Assembly (NCBI GenBank): GCA_947095535.1
Contig: OX352772.1
Location: 191,434,125 to 191,498,124, forward strand
Length of the DNA: 64,000 bases
Reading direction: 5' to 3'
DNA from: Poecilobothrus nobilitatus
Taxonomy: Eukaryota; Arthropoda; Insecta; Diptera; Dolichopodidae
In this document: in pieces, positions 9,689 to 20,310 of the stretch
Numbering within the stretch: the stretch's first letter is position 1
How the letters are laid out: each line of letters begins with the position of its first letter
The notes under the pieces: generated by a model
What the model was told of the DNA's origin: nothing
Database searches by the model: none
The model's input: the letters and a program-made list of their open reading frames with translations, nothing else
Translations under genes and position numbers: made by a program

Positions 9689-10824
9689 TTGAAGGTGCGT
9701 TATAATAGGTTATGTAAATCCGTTAAAAATGATACATCGAAATGTCGAGATGAATTTTATCGTTCGGAATTCGTTAAATGTAAGGGTGATTTAAAAAGTG
9801 AATGGCGACTGTTAAATAGTTTGTTAAATAAACCACAGGATAGTATTAAAAGAATTCAACTAAATAAAAATGGACAACTTATTTCGGATGAAACTTTAAT
9901 TGCTTGTGAGTTTAATCATTTCTCCTCTACGGCAATTGAGTTATCCTCTGGCTTTGATAATAGTCACGATAGTATTGCCGATGAAGTTAATTTGTGTGGT
10001 AGTTTCTTTTATGACAGTATCACTTCGCATGAGCTTCTGAATATTATAAAGTTACTGGATAATTCAAATTCTGCTGGTTTTGATGGAATTTCAAACAAAC
10101 TTTTTAAATGTATTGCTTTTAATGTTGTGGATGTTTTAACCTACATTTTCAATTTTAGTGTATTGTGTGGCGTTTTTCCTAGTCAATTAAAAACTGCTGT
10201 TGTAATACCGCTTTTCAAAAAGGGTATTCTAACTGACGCTAATAATTATAGACCCATTTCTTTGTTATCAATAATATCAAAAATCTTTGAAAAAGCTATT
10301 CAGCATAGAGTCTTAATCTACTTAAATAGATTAAATTTTTTTAGCAATAAACAATTTGGGTTTAGGAATGGTAGTTCTACCGAACACGCCCTTTTGGCGT
10401 TCTGCTCAGATATTAATAAGGGTTTAGATAATAAAAAAATTTGTGCGGGTAATTTTGTCGATGTTACAAAGGGGTTCGATATGGTAGATCACTCCATTTT
10501 TTTGTGGAAGTTGGCTGCTATAGGGTTTCGTGGTTTTATGTTTAATTGGTTTGTGTCATATTTAAGTGACAGATCACAATGTATAAAAGTAGGCAATAGT
10601 TACAGTAGCTTTAAAAATATAAATTTGGTGGTACCACAAGGATCTGTATTGGGCCCAATCTTATTTTTAATCTATATAAATTAGCTTTTTCACCAAAACC
10701 GTAAAGGAAACTTAACAGCATTCGCTTATGATGTTGGAGTGTCATATTGTTGTGATAGTGCTTTCAATTTATTCTGTAATATCAATAATAATTTAAGTGT
10801 TTTTAGGATCTGGTTCTGGAAATA
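9689..10824 (+). pseudogene. LINE A reverse transcriptase up to the insertion
   Basis: The frame holds the RT fingers and palm: LLDNSNSAGFDGISNKLFK, VVIPLFKKG, NNYRPISLLSIISKIFEKA, KQFGFRNGSSTEHAL, FVDVTKGFDMVDH (first catalytic Asp) and VPQGSVLGPILFL. A stop at 10682 follows IYIN. The metal-binding box reads FAYD at 10721-10732 where FADD is expected, so one catalytic Asp is lost. The coding match continues to about 10822 (LSVFRIWFW), where the TA-flanked insertion splits the thumb. Confidence 0.85.
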
Positions 10825-10997
10825 TCCCAAGCAGCAGTCGAAGTGAAAGTTACCTTCTTTTTGTAGTTTGGGTTGATAAAAAGTGGCAGACTATATATTT
10901 GGGACTAAATTTGATACCAGGTAGTCGTTATTACGTTATGGTAACTTCCTCAGGTAACTGCTACGGCACTATAACTATTTTTTCTACGATGAAGTAA
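10797..10997 (+). CDS. Short open frame of gene-like composition at the left end of the insertion
   Basis: From the insertion boundary at 10825 to the stop at 10997 the frame encodes about 57 residues including SESYLLFVVWVDKKWQTIYL and LIPGSRYYVMVTSSGN. The composition is mixed and unlike the Lys/Asn/Ile/Phe-rich random frames around it. The L-x-PG-x-x-Y-x-V-x-V pattern recalls the E-F strands of fibronectin type III or similar beta-sandwich domains; this is only a resemblance. The first nine residues before 10825 are LINE A sequence read in another frame, so the listed start is not a real start. It may be the last exon of a captured gene. Function unknown. Confidence 0.35.
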   Translation: MFLGSGSGNIPSSSRSESYLLFVVWVDKKWQTIYLGLNLIPGSRYYVMVTSSGNCYGTITIFSTMK

Positions 10998-13056
10998 TAT
11001 TAAAATTAATTGAAAATTTAAGTTTTAGGAACGTATCACAAAACCACCCAAAAAGTTTTTAAACCTACCTAGTAAATTTGAAAGTCCCAAAAATCGTAAT
11101 TGGGATATAGAGTTTTAATTTACGGGGACGTTATTTTTTTAGTTCTTATTACGTCCTTGTTTCTTCATTTGGATCTACAGATACCCAGTTTTTATAAAGG
11201 AAACTTTGAAGTCATATAAAACTACGTTTAATGTAAAACTACGCAAAAATGTATTTTTCTGCGGTTATGATTACTACAAGAAGCTATACATTCTTTCATT
11301 TAACTGTCAAACATTAATTCAAAAGCTAAAAGTTTTCAAATCTTTTAAAAATGAATACCATAGTAAAACATTTTAAGTACGTTTAGCGAAATAAGTTTTT
11401 AAGGTGATAAAAATTCCTTAGTGTGCAACGTAAGTATGACTTTAGCGTGATGGAATGTTGTGACCAATTAAGTTTTTATCGATGATTAAACGAAAAAATT
11501 ACTATAGATTAACAACCTCGTTTTATAGAAAAGTAAGAAAGGGATAAAGTTTTATAAAAATAAACCTAATTAAAGCCATTAAACACTGCGGAGAAACAAT
11601 TTCTCGTACCATATAGTAGCATGCGGAACGATAAGGTAGCTAAAACTTTGTAGTTCTAAACTGTCGTTCCTGCGACGGTTTTGCTCGTATTTGCAACTTT
11701 ATGGTGACATTTATTAGATTTTGCCACTATGAGGTAACAATATACAATGGAAGACATATTTTTATAAAATGAACAAAATTATAGTTAAATCTGTTAACAA
11801 TAGGATACGGATTTTTCTTCTATATCACATTCTATAAATATTATTATTCATGTATTTACAGATGTTCGCTTTAATTATGTGCGATATTAAATATTTTTTA
11901 AACATATATTTCTTAACAAAATATAAATTTGTGTAGGTACAAAAAAATAGATAAACGAAATAAAATAATAAATAATGGCTTGGTACATGAATTTTGCAGC
12001 ATATGACATGACAATTATGTATTACTCTTTCCATTTCTTTTCCAAAAAGTAATCGATTAAGAATTAGAAAAAAGGTTTAAGAAAAGAACTCATTATCCGA
12101 ACGAATCTTGTTTTTTAAGTTTTAAAAATATAATAATTGTTTAAAAATTTCTAATATAAATGATTCATATATCTAAATACGTATATAACATATATATATA
12201 TATGTAGGTATGTACCTATCTTTTTGTATAACATATTACATAGCATACATACCAGGAATTAATTTGCATTTTTATCAAGACATATATAACAAAATTATAA
12301 ATTTGTTCATAATATTTTTTTGACATTTAAATATAAAATAAAATTGTAACAAAAATTTGTTTTAGTAATTTTCAAATTTATTATAAATTACAATTTTTTA
12401 GAGCAGCTTTTTAAATGATATTTTTATTTAAAACAAATGTTTTTTTTTTTATTTCAGTTTTTATTCTTTTATTCTTATTTTCAATTTTTTCTACAATTTT
12501 TTTTCTATATTTCTAGAATTTAAACATTAAAATCGCACAACCTACTTAAAGGCAGTGAATTTTTAAAAATTTATAAATTCTGAAATCAGCATAACTCAGA
12601 AGGCCCAATAATTTTTTAAGATTTTTATGACCATATTTCCTAATAAATTTTTTTTCGCATTAAAAAAATGTGTGGTATTATATAGAAAATGCCTTATAAT
12701 ATTTTTGTAGACCTAATTATATAGTATGTAGTTTTAAATTTTTGTCTTAAATAAAAGTTTAAAGTAATGAAACAGAAAATGTGTATTTAAATACAACTTA
12801 TTATATTAGAAATATATTTTTCTCTTTCACTCTTAATAAAATATTTTTTTTTAAATAAGTAGGTATAAAAAGAAGTTCCTAAAACTACATCGCAACCTAT
12901 TTGGAACGTTTCTATCACACACCCAGGCACTTTTTTATATAGTACAGGCACGTGTCAGACACGTAGCAATTCAGTTATTATCACTCGTTACTAATACTTT
13001 ATAGACCCCAATTTAGTATCTGGTTACGTGCCTATCTCAAATAATGCTACTTGGGA
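10825..13056. mobile_element. Unclassified 2.2 kb insertion with 12-bp TIRs and TA target duplication
   Basis: The ends are TCCCAAGCAGCA (10825-10836) and, inverted, TGCTACTTGGGA (13045-13056), differing at one of 12 positions. TA flanks both sides (10823-10824 and 13057-13058). Removing the insert rejoins the two halves of the LINE A RT thumb (..RIWF and RLVVSNKTK..), so the boundaries are supported by the host sequence. A TA duplication fits Tc1/mariner-like transposition, but no DDE transposase is seen. Inside are a short open frame (10825-10997), an inverted LINE A segment (11345-11492), and AT-rich sequence. The palindrome ACGTGTC-A-GACACGT lies at 12950-12964. Confidence 0.6.
11345..11492 (-). 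repeat. Inverted copy of a LINE A segment inside the insertion
   Basis: On the minus strand this 148-bp segment matches LINE A at about 13253-13395 almost exactly (AATTGGTCACAACATTCC, TCACGCTAAAGT, CTTATTTCGCTAAACGTACT). It lies inside the TA-flanked insertion and in reverse orientation to the parent LINE. The remainder of the insertion on either side shows no LINE A similarity by eye. Confidence 0.85.
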
Positions 13057-13860
13057 TAGGTTAGTTGTTAGCAATAAAACTAAGCTAATGTTTTTTAGCC
13101 TTAGTCAGGAGTATCCTGATATAGATTTTGTTTTTCATGGGACTAATTGTAATAAACTTGTCATGAATGGACAGGGCGTTACTTTTAATGCTGCCATTTC
13201 CTGCAGCTCTGGCTGTTTTAGTATTGAAAAAGTTGATAATTTTAGGTATCTTGGTATAATCATCGACAAAAATCTTAATTGGTCACAACATTCCATCACG
13301 CTAAAGTTATACTTACGTTGCACACTAAGGAATTTTTATCACCTTAAAAACTTATTTCGCTAAACGTACTTAATATGTTTTACTATGGTATTTTTCATTC
13401 TAAGTTACAGTACGGCGTTAGCTGTTGGGGTGGTGCTTAAAGAAATAAAATCAACCCGCTTTTAATTTTACAAAAATGTATTATAAGAAATATGTGCAAC
13501 AGAAATAGATTTTTTAATAGTATGGAATTATTTAGGTTTTTGAAAATTCTTCCTGCTAGACAGCTATATTACTACAAAGTGCTAAAAATCTTCTTTACTA
13601 GAGGTGGATATCTAAATAGCAGAATTTCTAATGTTTATTCTTTGCGTTCTAATCAGGCATTTTTTGTTAATAATATTCCAGCTTTCCGAACTACAAGTTA
13701 TCGTAACTTTTTTGACGTGGTGGCTGTTCGTTTGTTTAATAGGCTACCAGAATCAACACGATTGCTTAGAAAGGCAAATGAGTTTGTTAATAAAGTAAAA
13801 TTTTGGCTTCTAAGTTTTGATCAAGGCGAAATCGAGAGTTTGCTATCACCTTTAACTTAA
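13057..13860 (+). pseudogene. LINE A reverse transcriptase thumb and C-terminal domain
   Basis: Downstream of the insertion the frame resumes with RLVVSNKTKLMFFSL and FRYLGIIIDKNLNWSQH, the RT thumb blocks. A stop at 13361-13363 and a frameshift lead to the C-terminal part from about 13470 (NRNRFFNSMELFRFLKILPA, AFRTTSYRNFFDVVAVRLFNRLPES), ending at the stop at 13858-13860. This C-terminal region is typical of CR1-type ORF2 proteins and ends with a weak hydrophobic helix. Confidence 0.8.
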
Positions 13861-14316
13861 AAATTTTTTTCTATGTACATATATATAAATACTGAAACTG
13901 TTGCTTTTTTTTTTAACTATGCTTAGCATAATATCTGTTCTCTCCTTTTAAAATGGTGATAGATTTCATATAAATTTGTTTTTTTTTTTCTTTTGTTTTT
14001 GAACTTTATTGTTTTTTTTTTTTTTTCTCATCCCACAACAGAAAAAATAGCAATGTTTTTTCCGGCATTAAACGCTGCTTCTTATTATGAAGTATATAAT
14101 GCCATATTCTTATTCACTAATTTTAAGTAATTTGAAATAATGAATTTTATATTTATGAATTAATTTTAAATAAGGTATTTTTTTTTTGTTTTTCCTTTTA
14201 ATTTTTAAAATGAATGTATAATGAATATAATTTAAGTAATGAATGAATGAATTTTAATTTAATATAACTAGAATGAATAAAGCTTATTTTTAAATCTAAT
14301 CTAAATCTAAAAATCT
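13861..14316 (+). other. LINE A 3' UTR and terminal short repeats
   Basis: This is non-coding T-rich sequence with an AATAAA signal at about 14276, ending in TTTAAATCTAATCTAAATCTAA at about 14290-14310 with repeated AATCTA units. Short tandem terminal units instead of poly(A) are typical of CR1-like LINEs. The end abuts the right arm of the large inverted repeat, which was presumably the insertion target. Confidence 0.65.
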
Positions 14317-15318
14317 TAAACTTAATTTAATATTTTAATTTCTTATAAATCTCAAAAGATGCTTACAAAACATTATTTTGGTAAATTTAAAAAAAAAAAA
14401 TTCAAAGCAGGTGATCAAAATTATTATAGTTTAATTTTTTCAATAGTATACACCAATTTTGCACTTTGTTGTATTCCTGTATTGCCGATCAGCCGTTTCA
14501 ACTTCCATTTTCTAAAATAGTTTTCTATAATCCTTTTTTGTTAAACTTATTAATAGTTAACATAATAATAAATAAAATTAACATAACCTATAATATCCAA
14601 TTACTTAATTTTATATTCAATTACTTTATTTAATATTAACATTAAAAATATGGATAATCATTAATCACATCAAAAAATATTTACAATTCATTTTTCCCGA
14701 CCTATTCATTACAAACCGATTTAATAGATCATAATATTTAATCTGTAAATGACAGACATTTAAAACCCTTTTACTCAATGATTTACCAACCAACTTTCAT
14801 TTTTTTCTTTTTAAATGATAAATATTCAGTACAGCCATCTTACAAGATTAATATTTTTCCAAAATTTTCTGATTTTCATTAAAAATTTTCCATTTTTATA
14901 AAAAACCCGTATAAAGTATATACATATGTATGTATAATCTATACATATGCATATAGTATGTATAATCTATACCTATAATATACATATTCAAAAAAGACGC
15001 TCTTTGATTCCGTTAAATTTTTGTTTTATTTTTTCTTTTCGATTAAAAATTTTAAAATATTGGTTGTATGGTAGGAGTAGGAATTTCACAATATAACTGA
15101 ATATAAACATTCAGATTTTAGTCGATTCAGTTCTGTTTTTTTTTTTTATATTTTAAACGAAATAAGTTCTTACATATCATAATATCATCATAATATTTAA
15201 TCTGTATTGATAGACATTTAAAACCCTTTTACTCAATGATTTACCATCTTAGGCTTCTTATAATATATATATAATAGATATATATTGAGTTTCCAACACT
15301 CAATAAATCAAGGATAAC
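14317..15318 (-). repeat. Right arm of the ~1.0 kb inverted repeat
   Basis: Reverse complement of 1849-2889. Its outer end on the minus strand reads GAG-TGTTGGAAACTC at 15301-15287, which resembles a copia LTR start. Differences from the left arm are scattered point changes and homopolymer lengths. The two arms bracket 11.4 kb that includes DINE-B and LINE A. Confidence 0.85.
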
Positions 15319-15556
15319 TTCTAAACGATAATAATAACCGTTGCAAAGAAAATTGCAATGAAATTTTAAAATCATAAAGGCTTTAATTATGAAAATTGTA
15401 TTGTTACATTTTAAATAAAATCATAAAGAAACTAATTTAAAAGAAAGCGATTTAAAATTTTTCTACCACACGGCTTAAGCTAAGGTATTGAATGAACTGA
15501 TTTGATTAGTATTTGTAAACACTATTATTATAAAATTATAAAATAATAAAGAAAAA
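15319..15556 (-). other. Short non-coding stretch, possibly copia 3' sequence
   Basis: No coding region is seen. The first 20 bp beyond the TGTTGG end (TCCTTGATTTATTGAG on the minus strand) also occur next to the left arm, directly after the copia fragment there, so at least the arm-proximal part is likely copia 3' non-coding sequence. The remainder is unassigned AT-rich DNA. Confidence 0.4.
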
Positions 15557-16937
15557 ACAAGTAAATGTAACAGTAAGTCGATGCAACCGACTTATTAATA
15601 CCCTACACCTCAATAATTCGAATTAAATTAAAAATCCATAAGTTTTTTTGGCAGCTGCTTGAACTTCTTCCTTTTTGTGTGTTATTCAACTCGAATTTCA
15701 GGAAAGTAAAAGAGGCATCCTCTTGGGATATGCTTGACACCTTTGTAAAAAACTTTAAGTTTCTATCTTTATTAATTTCGAAGATTGTTAGTCCTTGGGA
15801 GGTGTGTGTCAGGTACCCGAATTGTCACCCCAATTCATCGAATCCACCTCAGGAACATAAAGAAAACATGCCAGAACACCATTGTACTAAATTTAAAGGT
15901 TCTACTTTTGTTGGTTTTGGAGATATGCTCGTAGCTCTTGTGCTCGTCCGGAAGTTTCCAAAATACGAACCCATGGTTCAAATTCTTTCAAATGTCAGTT
16001 TCCAATTTTACAAAAAAGGAAACATAACAGAACACCTTTGTATTAAAAATAAAAGTTCTATCTTTGTTGGTTGTGGAGATATACTCGTTTGTTATGGGGC
16101 TCGTCCGGAAGCTTCCAAGATTTGAACCCATGGACCAAATCCTCACAAATTTCAGAAACATAAATCAAACATGAAGGAACACCATTCTGCCTAATTTAAA
16201 GGTTATATCTTAGTTGGTTTTGGAGATAATATCATTTGCTCTGAGGTTCGTGCGGAAGCTTCCAAAATCCGAACCCACGGACCAAATCCTTTGAAATTTC
16301 AGAGACCTAAATCAAACATGAAAGAACACCATTCTGCCAAATTCAAAGGCTATATCTTTGTTGTTTTTGGAGATAATCCCATTATCTCTGGGGCTGGTTC
16401 GGAAGCTTCCAAAATCCAAACCCATGGACCATATCCTCTTAAATTTCAGAGACATAAATCAAACGGAAAAAACATCATTGTAAAAAATTTAAAGGTTCTA
16501 TCTTTGTTGGTTTTGGAGATAATCTCGTTTGCTCTGGGGCTCGTCCGGAAGCTTCCAAAATCCGAACCCATGGACCAAATCCTCTCAAATTTTAGAGACT
16601 TAAATAAAACATGAAAGAACACCACTCTCAAATTTGAAGGTTATATCTTCATTGGTTTTGGAGATAATCTCATTTGCTCTGGTGCTCGTTCGGAGGTTCC
16701 AAAATCCAAACCCATGGACCAAATCCTCTCAAATTTTAGAGGCTTAAATTAAACATGAAAGAACACCACTCTATCAAATTTGAAGGTTATATCTTAGTTG
16801 GTTTTGGAGATAATCTCATTTGCTCTGGTGCTCGTTTGGAAGTTTCCAAAATCCAAACCCATGGACCAAATCCTCTCAAATATTAGAGACTTAAATTAAA
16901 CATGAAAGAACACCACTCTGTCAAATTTGAAGGTTAT
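15557..16937 (-). mobile_element. DINE-TR copy 1 (Helentron-like, ~146-bp central repeats), 5' truncated
   Basis: The 3' end is complete: ACAAGT at 15557, then the hairpin TAAGTCG..CGACTTA at about 15574-15594 and the ACCCTACACCT block. Internally about six units of ~146 bp follow, each with a GGAAGCTTCC-like palindrome (for example near 16108, 16254 and 16400) and the GGTTTTGGAGATAAT block. The (GTCC)n end is missing; the element stops at a TA microsatellite at about 16940 next to a BEL fragment. It is non-autonomous. Open frames inside are by-products of the repeat. Confidence 0.75.
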
Positions 16938-16957
16938 ATTCTATTATATATATATAT

Positions 16958-17143
16958 ATGATGACACAAAAATGGCTAGTGGGCCGCATTGTTTCAGTTT
17001 CAAAAGGTCCAGACAACCAAATCCGTGTAGCTGATGTTAAAACAAAACATGGGATTTATAGTCGAGCGATACATAAATTAGCCAAATTACCTACTGAAGG
17101 AAAAATTGAAAGCAAGAAGCTGTCAAGGCGCGCGGAATGTTGA
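16958..17143 (+). pseudogene. BEL/Pao pol C-terminus
   Basis: About 60 residues with WLVGRIVSVSKGPDNQIRVA and VKTKHGIYSRAIHKLAKLP. This matches the C-terminal beta-barrel region that ends BEL/Pao integrases, with the pattern W.VGRI....G.D...RV..VKT..G...R...KL..LP. The stop overlaps the purine-rich GCGCGCGGAA directly before the LTR start. The upstream part of the element is missing; the antisense BEL at 29950-31877 belongs to the same superfamily but ends before this region. Confidence 0.8.
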
Positions 17144-17425
17144 GACACCCTGTCATTTAAATAAAAAAAATATATAGGGCATGGAATTGCATGTTCTTTT
17201 ATTTAAAAGTAAAACAAAAATTATTAAAAACTTTGATTAAAAATAACCTCGAAAATTCTCGTGCGTTTTTCAGTATTAATGACTATACGCTGGTTTAGAT
17301 TTTTATTCCACGTCGAGTCGCTTGTATATAAGATCTAATGTAGCTTTTAGCACCCTTCACTACTTAAAAAGCTCCAACCCGATTTTTCGTTATCTTTGGG
17401 TAAAACACCGTCTCTTTTATTTACA
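17138..17425 (+). mobile_element. BEL/Pao 3' LTR (right end uncertain)
   Basis: The LTR begins TGTTGAGACACCC at 17138 right after the pol stop and purine-rich tract, as usual in BEL elements. It contains a putative TATA box TATATAAG at 17325-17332 and a polyadenylation-like AATAAAAA region. A CA end is available at 17424-17425 (TTTACA), but no second LTR copy exists in the window to fix the border; sequence to about 17490 could still be BEL. It lies inside the 3' region of the antisense copia element. Confidence 0.55.
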
Positions 17426-17508
17426 GATCTTATCAAGCCAACGAGCTGGAAACTGCTATGGCGATTGAACAATTATACGACAATATCAATAAAATCATCG
17501 TTACAAAA

Positions 17509-18111
17509 TTATTCGTGTAAATTCCTTTTTAATACCTTCTTTAATATGTCTGCTACCATGTTGTTTGTTGGTACATACTTCAATAAGATTATATTTTGTT
17601 GATGATTATCTAGCAAATGATTTTATTTTATATCAATATGTTTACTTCGTGAATAATGTATGGGATTCTTTACTAATTGTATTGCGCTCATATTATCTTC
17701 AGAAATTGTGATAGGTTTACCTGCTAGATCTGTAAACGGTAATTCATTAAATAAATTTGAAAGATATATGGCTTCTTTTGTAGCATTTGATAATACCACA
17801 TACTCGGCTTCGGTATTGCTTAAGGCGACAGATTGTTATTTTCTACTTTCCCAAGTTACTGCATCCCCAGCTAATATAAATGTGTATCCTGAAGAAGATT
17901 TTCTATCGTCCGCATTTCCTGCCCAATCTGAGTCAGCAAAACCTTGTAATTTTTCTTCCGTTTTTCTATAACATAAACTGTGATTTACAGTTGAACTCAA
18001 GTACCGTAAAATATGTTTTATTCCAAAAAAATGTTCCTGGTGTGGATTTGTAGTAAATTGTGTTAATCTTCCTACCGAATAACTGATATCAGATCTTATT
18101 GTGATTCTCAA
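17509..18111 (-). pseudogene. copia RT tail and RNase H
   Basis: The minus strand encodes DISYSVGRLTQF, HFFGIKHILRYL and LQGFADSDWAGNADDRKS (RNase H first Asp block), then, after a stop and frame changes near 17835, TEAEYVVLSNATKEAIYL (catalytic Glu block), ISEDNMSAIQL (the DN block), RSKHIDIK (the SKHIDI motif) and VPTNNMVADILKKVLKRNLHE before the stop at 17511-17509. All RNase H motifs are recognisable, but at least three frame breaks separate them. Confidence 0.8.
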
Positions 18112-19063
18112 GTACAGTAACGATCTAGTTACTCATTGATACCATTTTTCGTCACCCTTATGGCAATCTTCAGAACCAGTACATTTTTTAAATATTTGTC
18201 CTGGATCTAATGGCGTTGAGCATTTTCTCATTTCTTCCATATTATACGATTTCAACAAATCCTTAATATATTGTTTTTGGTTAATGCTGATATTCTTACT
18301 ATCTATATTTACTTAGATTCCAAGAAAATAATTAAGTGGGCCTTTTCAATTAATTCAAATTCCAAATTAATTTTTCGTTTTTCGTCTTCTAATAGTTTTT
18401 CATCTGAATATGCAATAATAATATCATCTACAAATACAGTTAAAATTATAAATGTTTCATTAACATTTTTATTGTATAGGCATATGTCTATCTGAGTACG
18501 ATTAAACCCAATTTTCTTAAAACCTCGTCTAATTTATGAACCCACTCGCGACCCGCTTGCTTTAATTCATATAGCCCCTTTTTTAATTTACAAACTTTGT
18601 TTGGTTGGTCTTTATTTACGAAACACTCAGGTTGTTTCATATATATATCCTCTCTCAACTCACCATTTAGATAGGCTGATGTAACATCCATTTGATGTAA
18701 TATTAAGTCATGTTCAATCGCAATAGCTAGTAAGATTCTAATAATTGACTACAGGAGCAAATGTTTCATAATAGTCTATGCCAAACTTTTGGGAACATCC
18801 TTTAGCTACTAATCTAGACTAGTATCTCTCAATGTTACCATTTTTATCCCTTTTTATGTTAAATACCGATCTTGAAGAAATTGCTTGGCGATCATTTGGC
18901 AAGTTTACTAACTCCCATTTGCTATTTTTTATTAAGGACTCGTACTCAAAATTCATTGATTCAATCCATTTTTCTGCATCGGTTCTATTCAATGCTTCTG
19001 CTACAGTGGATGGATTTCTTAATTGGTCGTAGGGTTAAGATTTCATGCAACTTATTGAATTTA
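18112..19063 (-). pseudogene. copia reverse transcriptase, heavily frameshifted
   Basis: The segment carries the RT blocks MDVTSAYLNGELREDIYMKQ (first catalytic Asp and the IYM.QP motif), CKLKKGLYELKQAGREW, and further down FVDDIIIA at about 18430-18410 (the YVDD-type box), in different frames. A Gly replaces the usual Leu/Ser in several positions and at least five frame changes or stops occur. The same region is cleanly absent from the + copia fragment. Not functional. Confidence 0.75.
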
Positions 19064-19490
19064 CTATTTTCTTGGTTTTGCTCTCAACCCATTTATTATA
19101 ATTCTTGGACTTCCTCTTAATCCTTTTGGTTCTTCGAATAAAATATTATTATCTTCGTTATCACCTTCGTTTGAACAGTAACAAAATATATCATCATATT
19201 TGTTCATCTTTGGGTTATTTTCTTCATTTTCAACATTATCCATTATTTTTTTGATATGTTCTTTATTTCTAAAAAGCAAATTATCACCAATATTTTCCTT
19301 TTGATTTTCTTCGTTTTCATTTAATTCAATTTCTTTATTTCCATTTGATTCAATTTCTTGGTTTTTGACATTATCTACAATATTTTCCTTTTGATTTACT
19401 TCGTTTTCATTTAATTCAATTTCTTTGTTTCCATTTGATTCAATTTCTTGGTTTTTGACATTATCTACAAATAAATCTATGAGATTTGAT
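19064..19490 (-). pseudogene. copia integrase-RT linker with 90-bp repeats
   Basis: Acidic, Asn-rich linker with MLFRNKEHIKKIMDN and NNILFEEPKGLRG, and the same two ~90-bp units seen in the + fragment (about 19290-19470). The frame ends after RIIINGLRAKPRK at 19064, near the point where the RT should begin (LRRS.R..), so a frameshift lies there. Confidence 0.75.
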
Positions 19491-20310
19491 TTAGATTTGG
19501 TTTGATTTGAGATATGTTCTTACCATTTCCAGAAATTTCACATCTCTAGTTTTAACAACTTTTCGCCCTTTTGGTTCGTATACTCTATATGTCTTTGAGT
19601 CTGCATAATAACCTACCATATAACATTCCTTTCCTTTTGGAGAAAATTTTGAACTCCTTGACGCTTTATTTACCATGAAAGCTTTGCAGCCAAATATTTT
19701 TAAATGCCCAATGTATGGTTCTTTTTTGTACAATGCTTTTTCCAAAATTTTTGTAGGACATCGATTTCTAATGTATACTGATGTAACAGCTTCAGCCCAA
19801 AGGAAATCTGACATATTTGAACTTAATAAAAGACACCTGGCCATCTCTACTATGGTTCTATTTGCTCTTTCCGCAACATCATTTTTTTGCGGTGTATAAG
19901 GTACAGTTAGTTGATGCTTTATTCCATTTTCGCGTAAGTATGTTTTGAACTTTTCGTTTACATACTCTCTTCCATTATCAGTTCTTATAGTTTTTATGAC
20001 ATGATCTCTTTGTTTTTCTACTGAAAATCTAAATTCTTTAAAAGCTTTCAAAGCGCCTCCTTTTTCTTTTTGAAAGTACACAAACATTTTTCTCGAAAAA
20101 TCATCTATAAATAAAATAAAATATTTATTTCCACCCAACGAAGTTATTTTCATAGGACCACATTATATCAGTATGAACTACTTCAAATATTTTTGTAGTA
20201 CGACTAGTGGAGTTTTCAAAACGTAGTCTGTTTATTTTACATTGTCTAAGTCTAAGTCAAAATTTCCATCTATATCAAAACCTTTTACCATATTTTTTGA
20301 TTTCATCATT
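19491..20310 (-). pseudogene. copia integrase
   Basis: The minus strand encodes the zinc-binding pre-core region (CEICLQCK near 20250) and, from 20153, the DDE core: FILFIDDFSRKMFVYFQK (Asp1), TIRTDNGREYVNEKF (Asp2, intact here) and TPQKNDVAERANRT (Glu). After the core come AEAVTSVYIRNRCPT and the GCKAFMVNK block. One residue after AEAV and five residues near TKILE-KALYKK are missing in frame compared with the + fragment, and the N-terminal zinc region is out of frame. The catalytic triad remains readable, but the protein would not be continuous with its neighbours. Confidence 0.85.

Larger units (their letters stand above)
5000..14316 (+). mobile_element. LINE A: non-LTR retrotransposon with PHD-finger ORF1, twice interrupted
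   Basis: The order ORF1 (PHD finger), ORF2 endonuclease, reverse transcriptase, C-terminal domain and a 3' UTR ending in short AATCTAAATCT-like units at about 14300 identifies a non-LTR element. Such short terminal repeats and the PHD ORF1 fit the CR1-like group, but the clade is not certain. It is interrupted by AT-rich sequence in ORF1, antisense LINE B (6464-8578), and a TA-flanked insertion (10825-13056). Without the insertions it would be roughly 4.9 kb. Frameshifts and a changed active site make it inactive. Confidence 0.8.
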
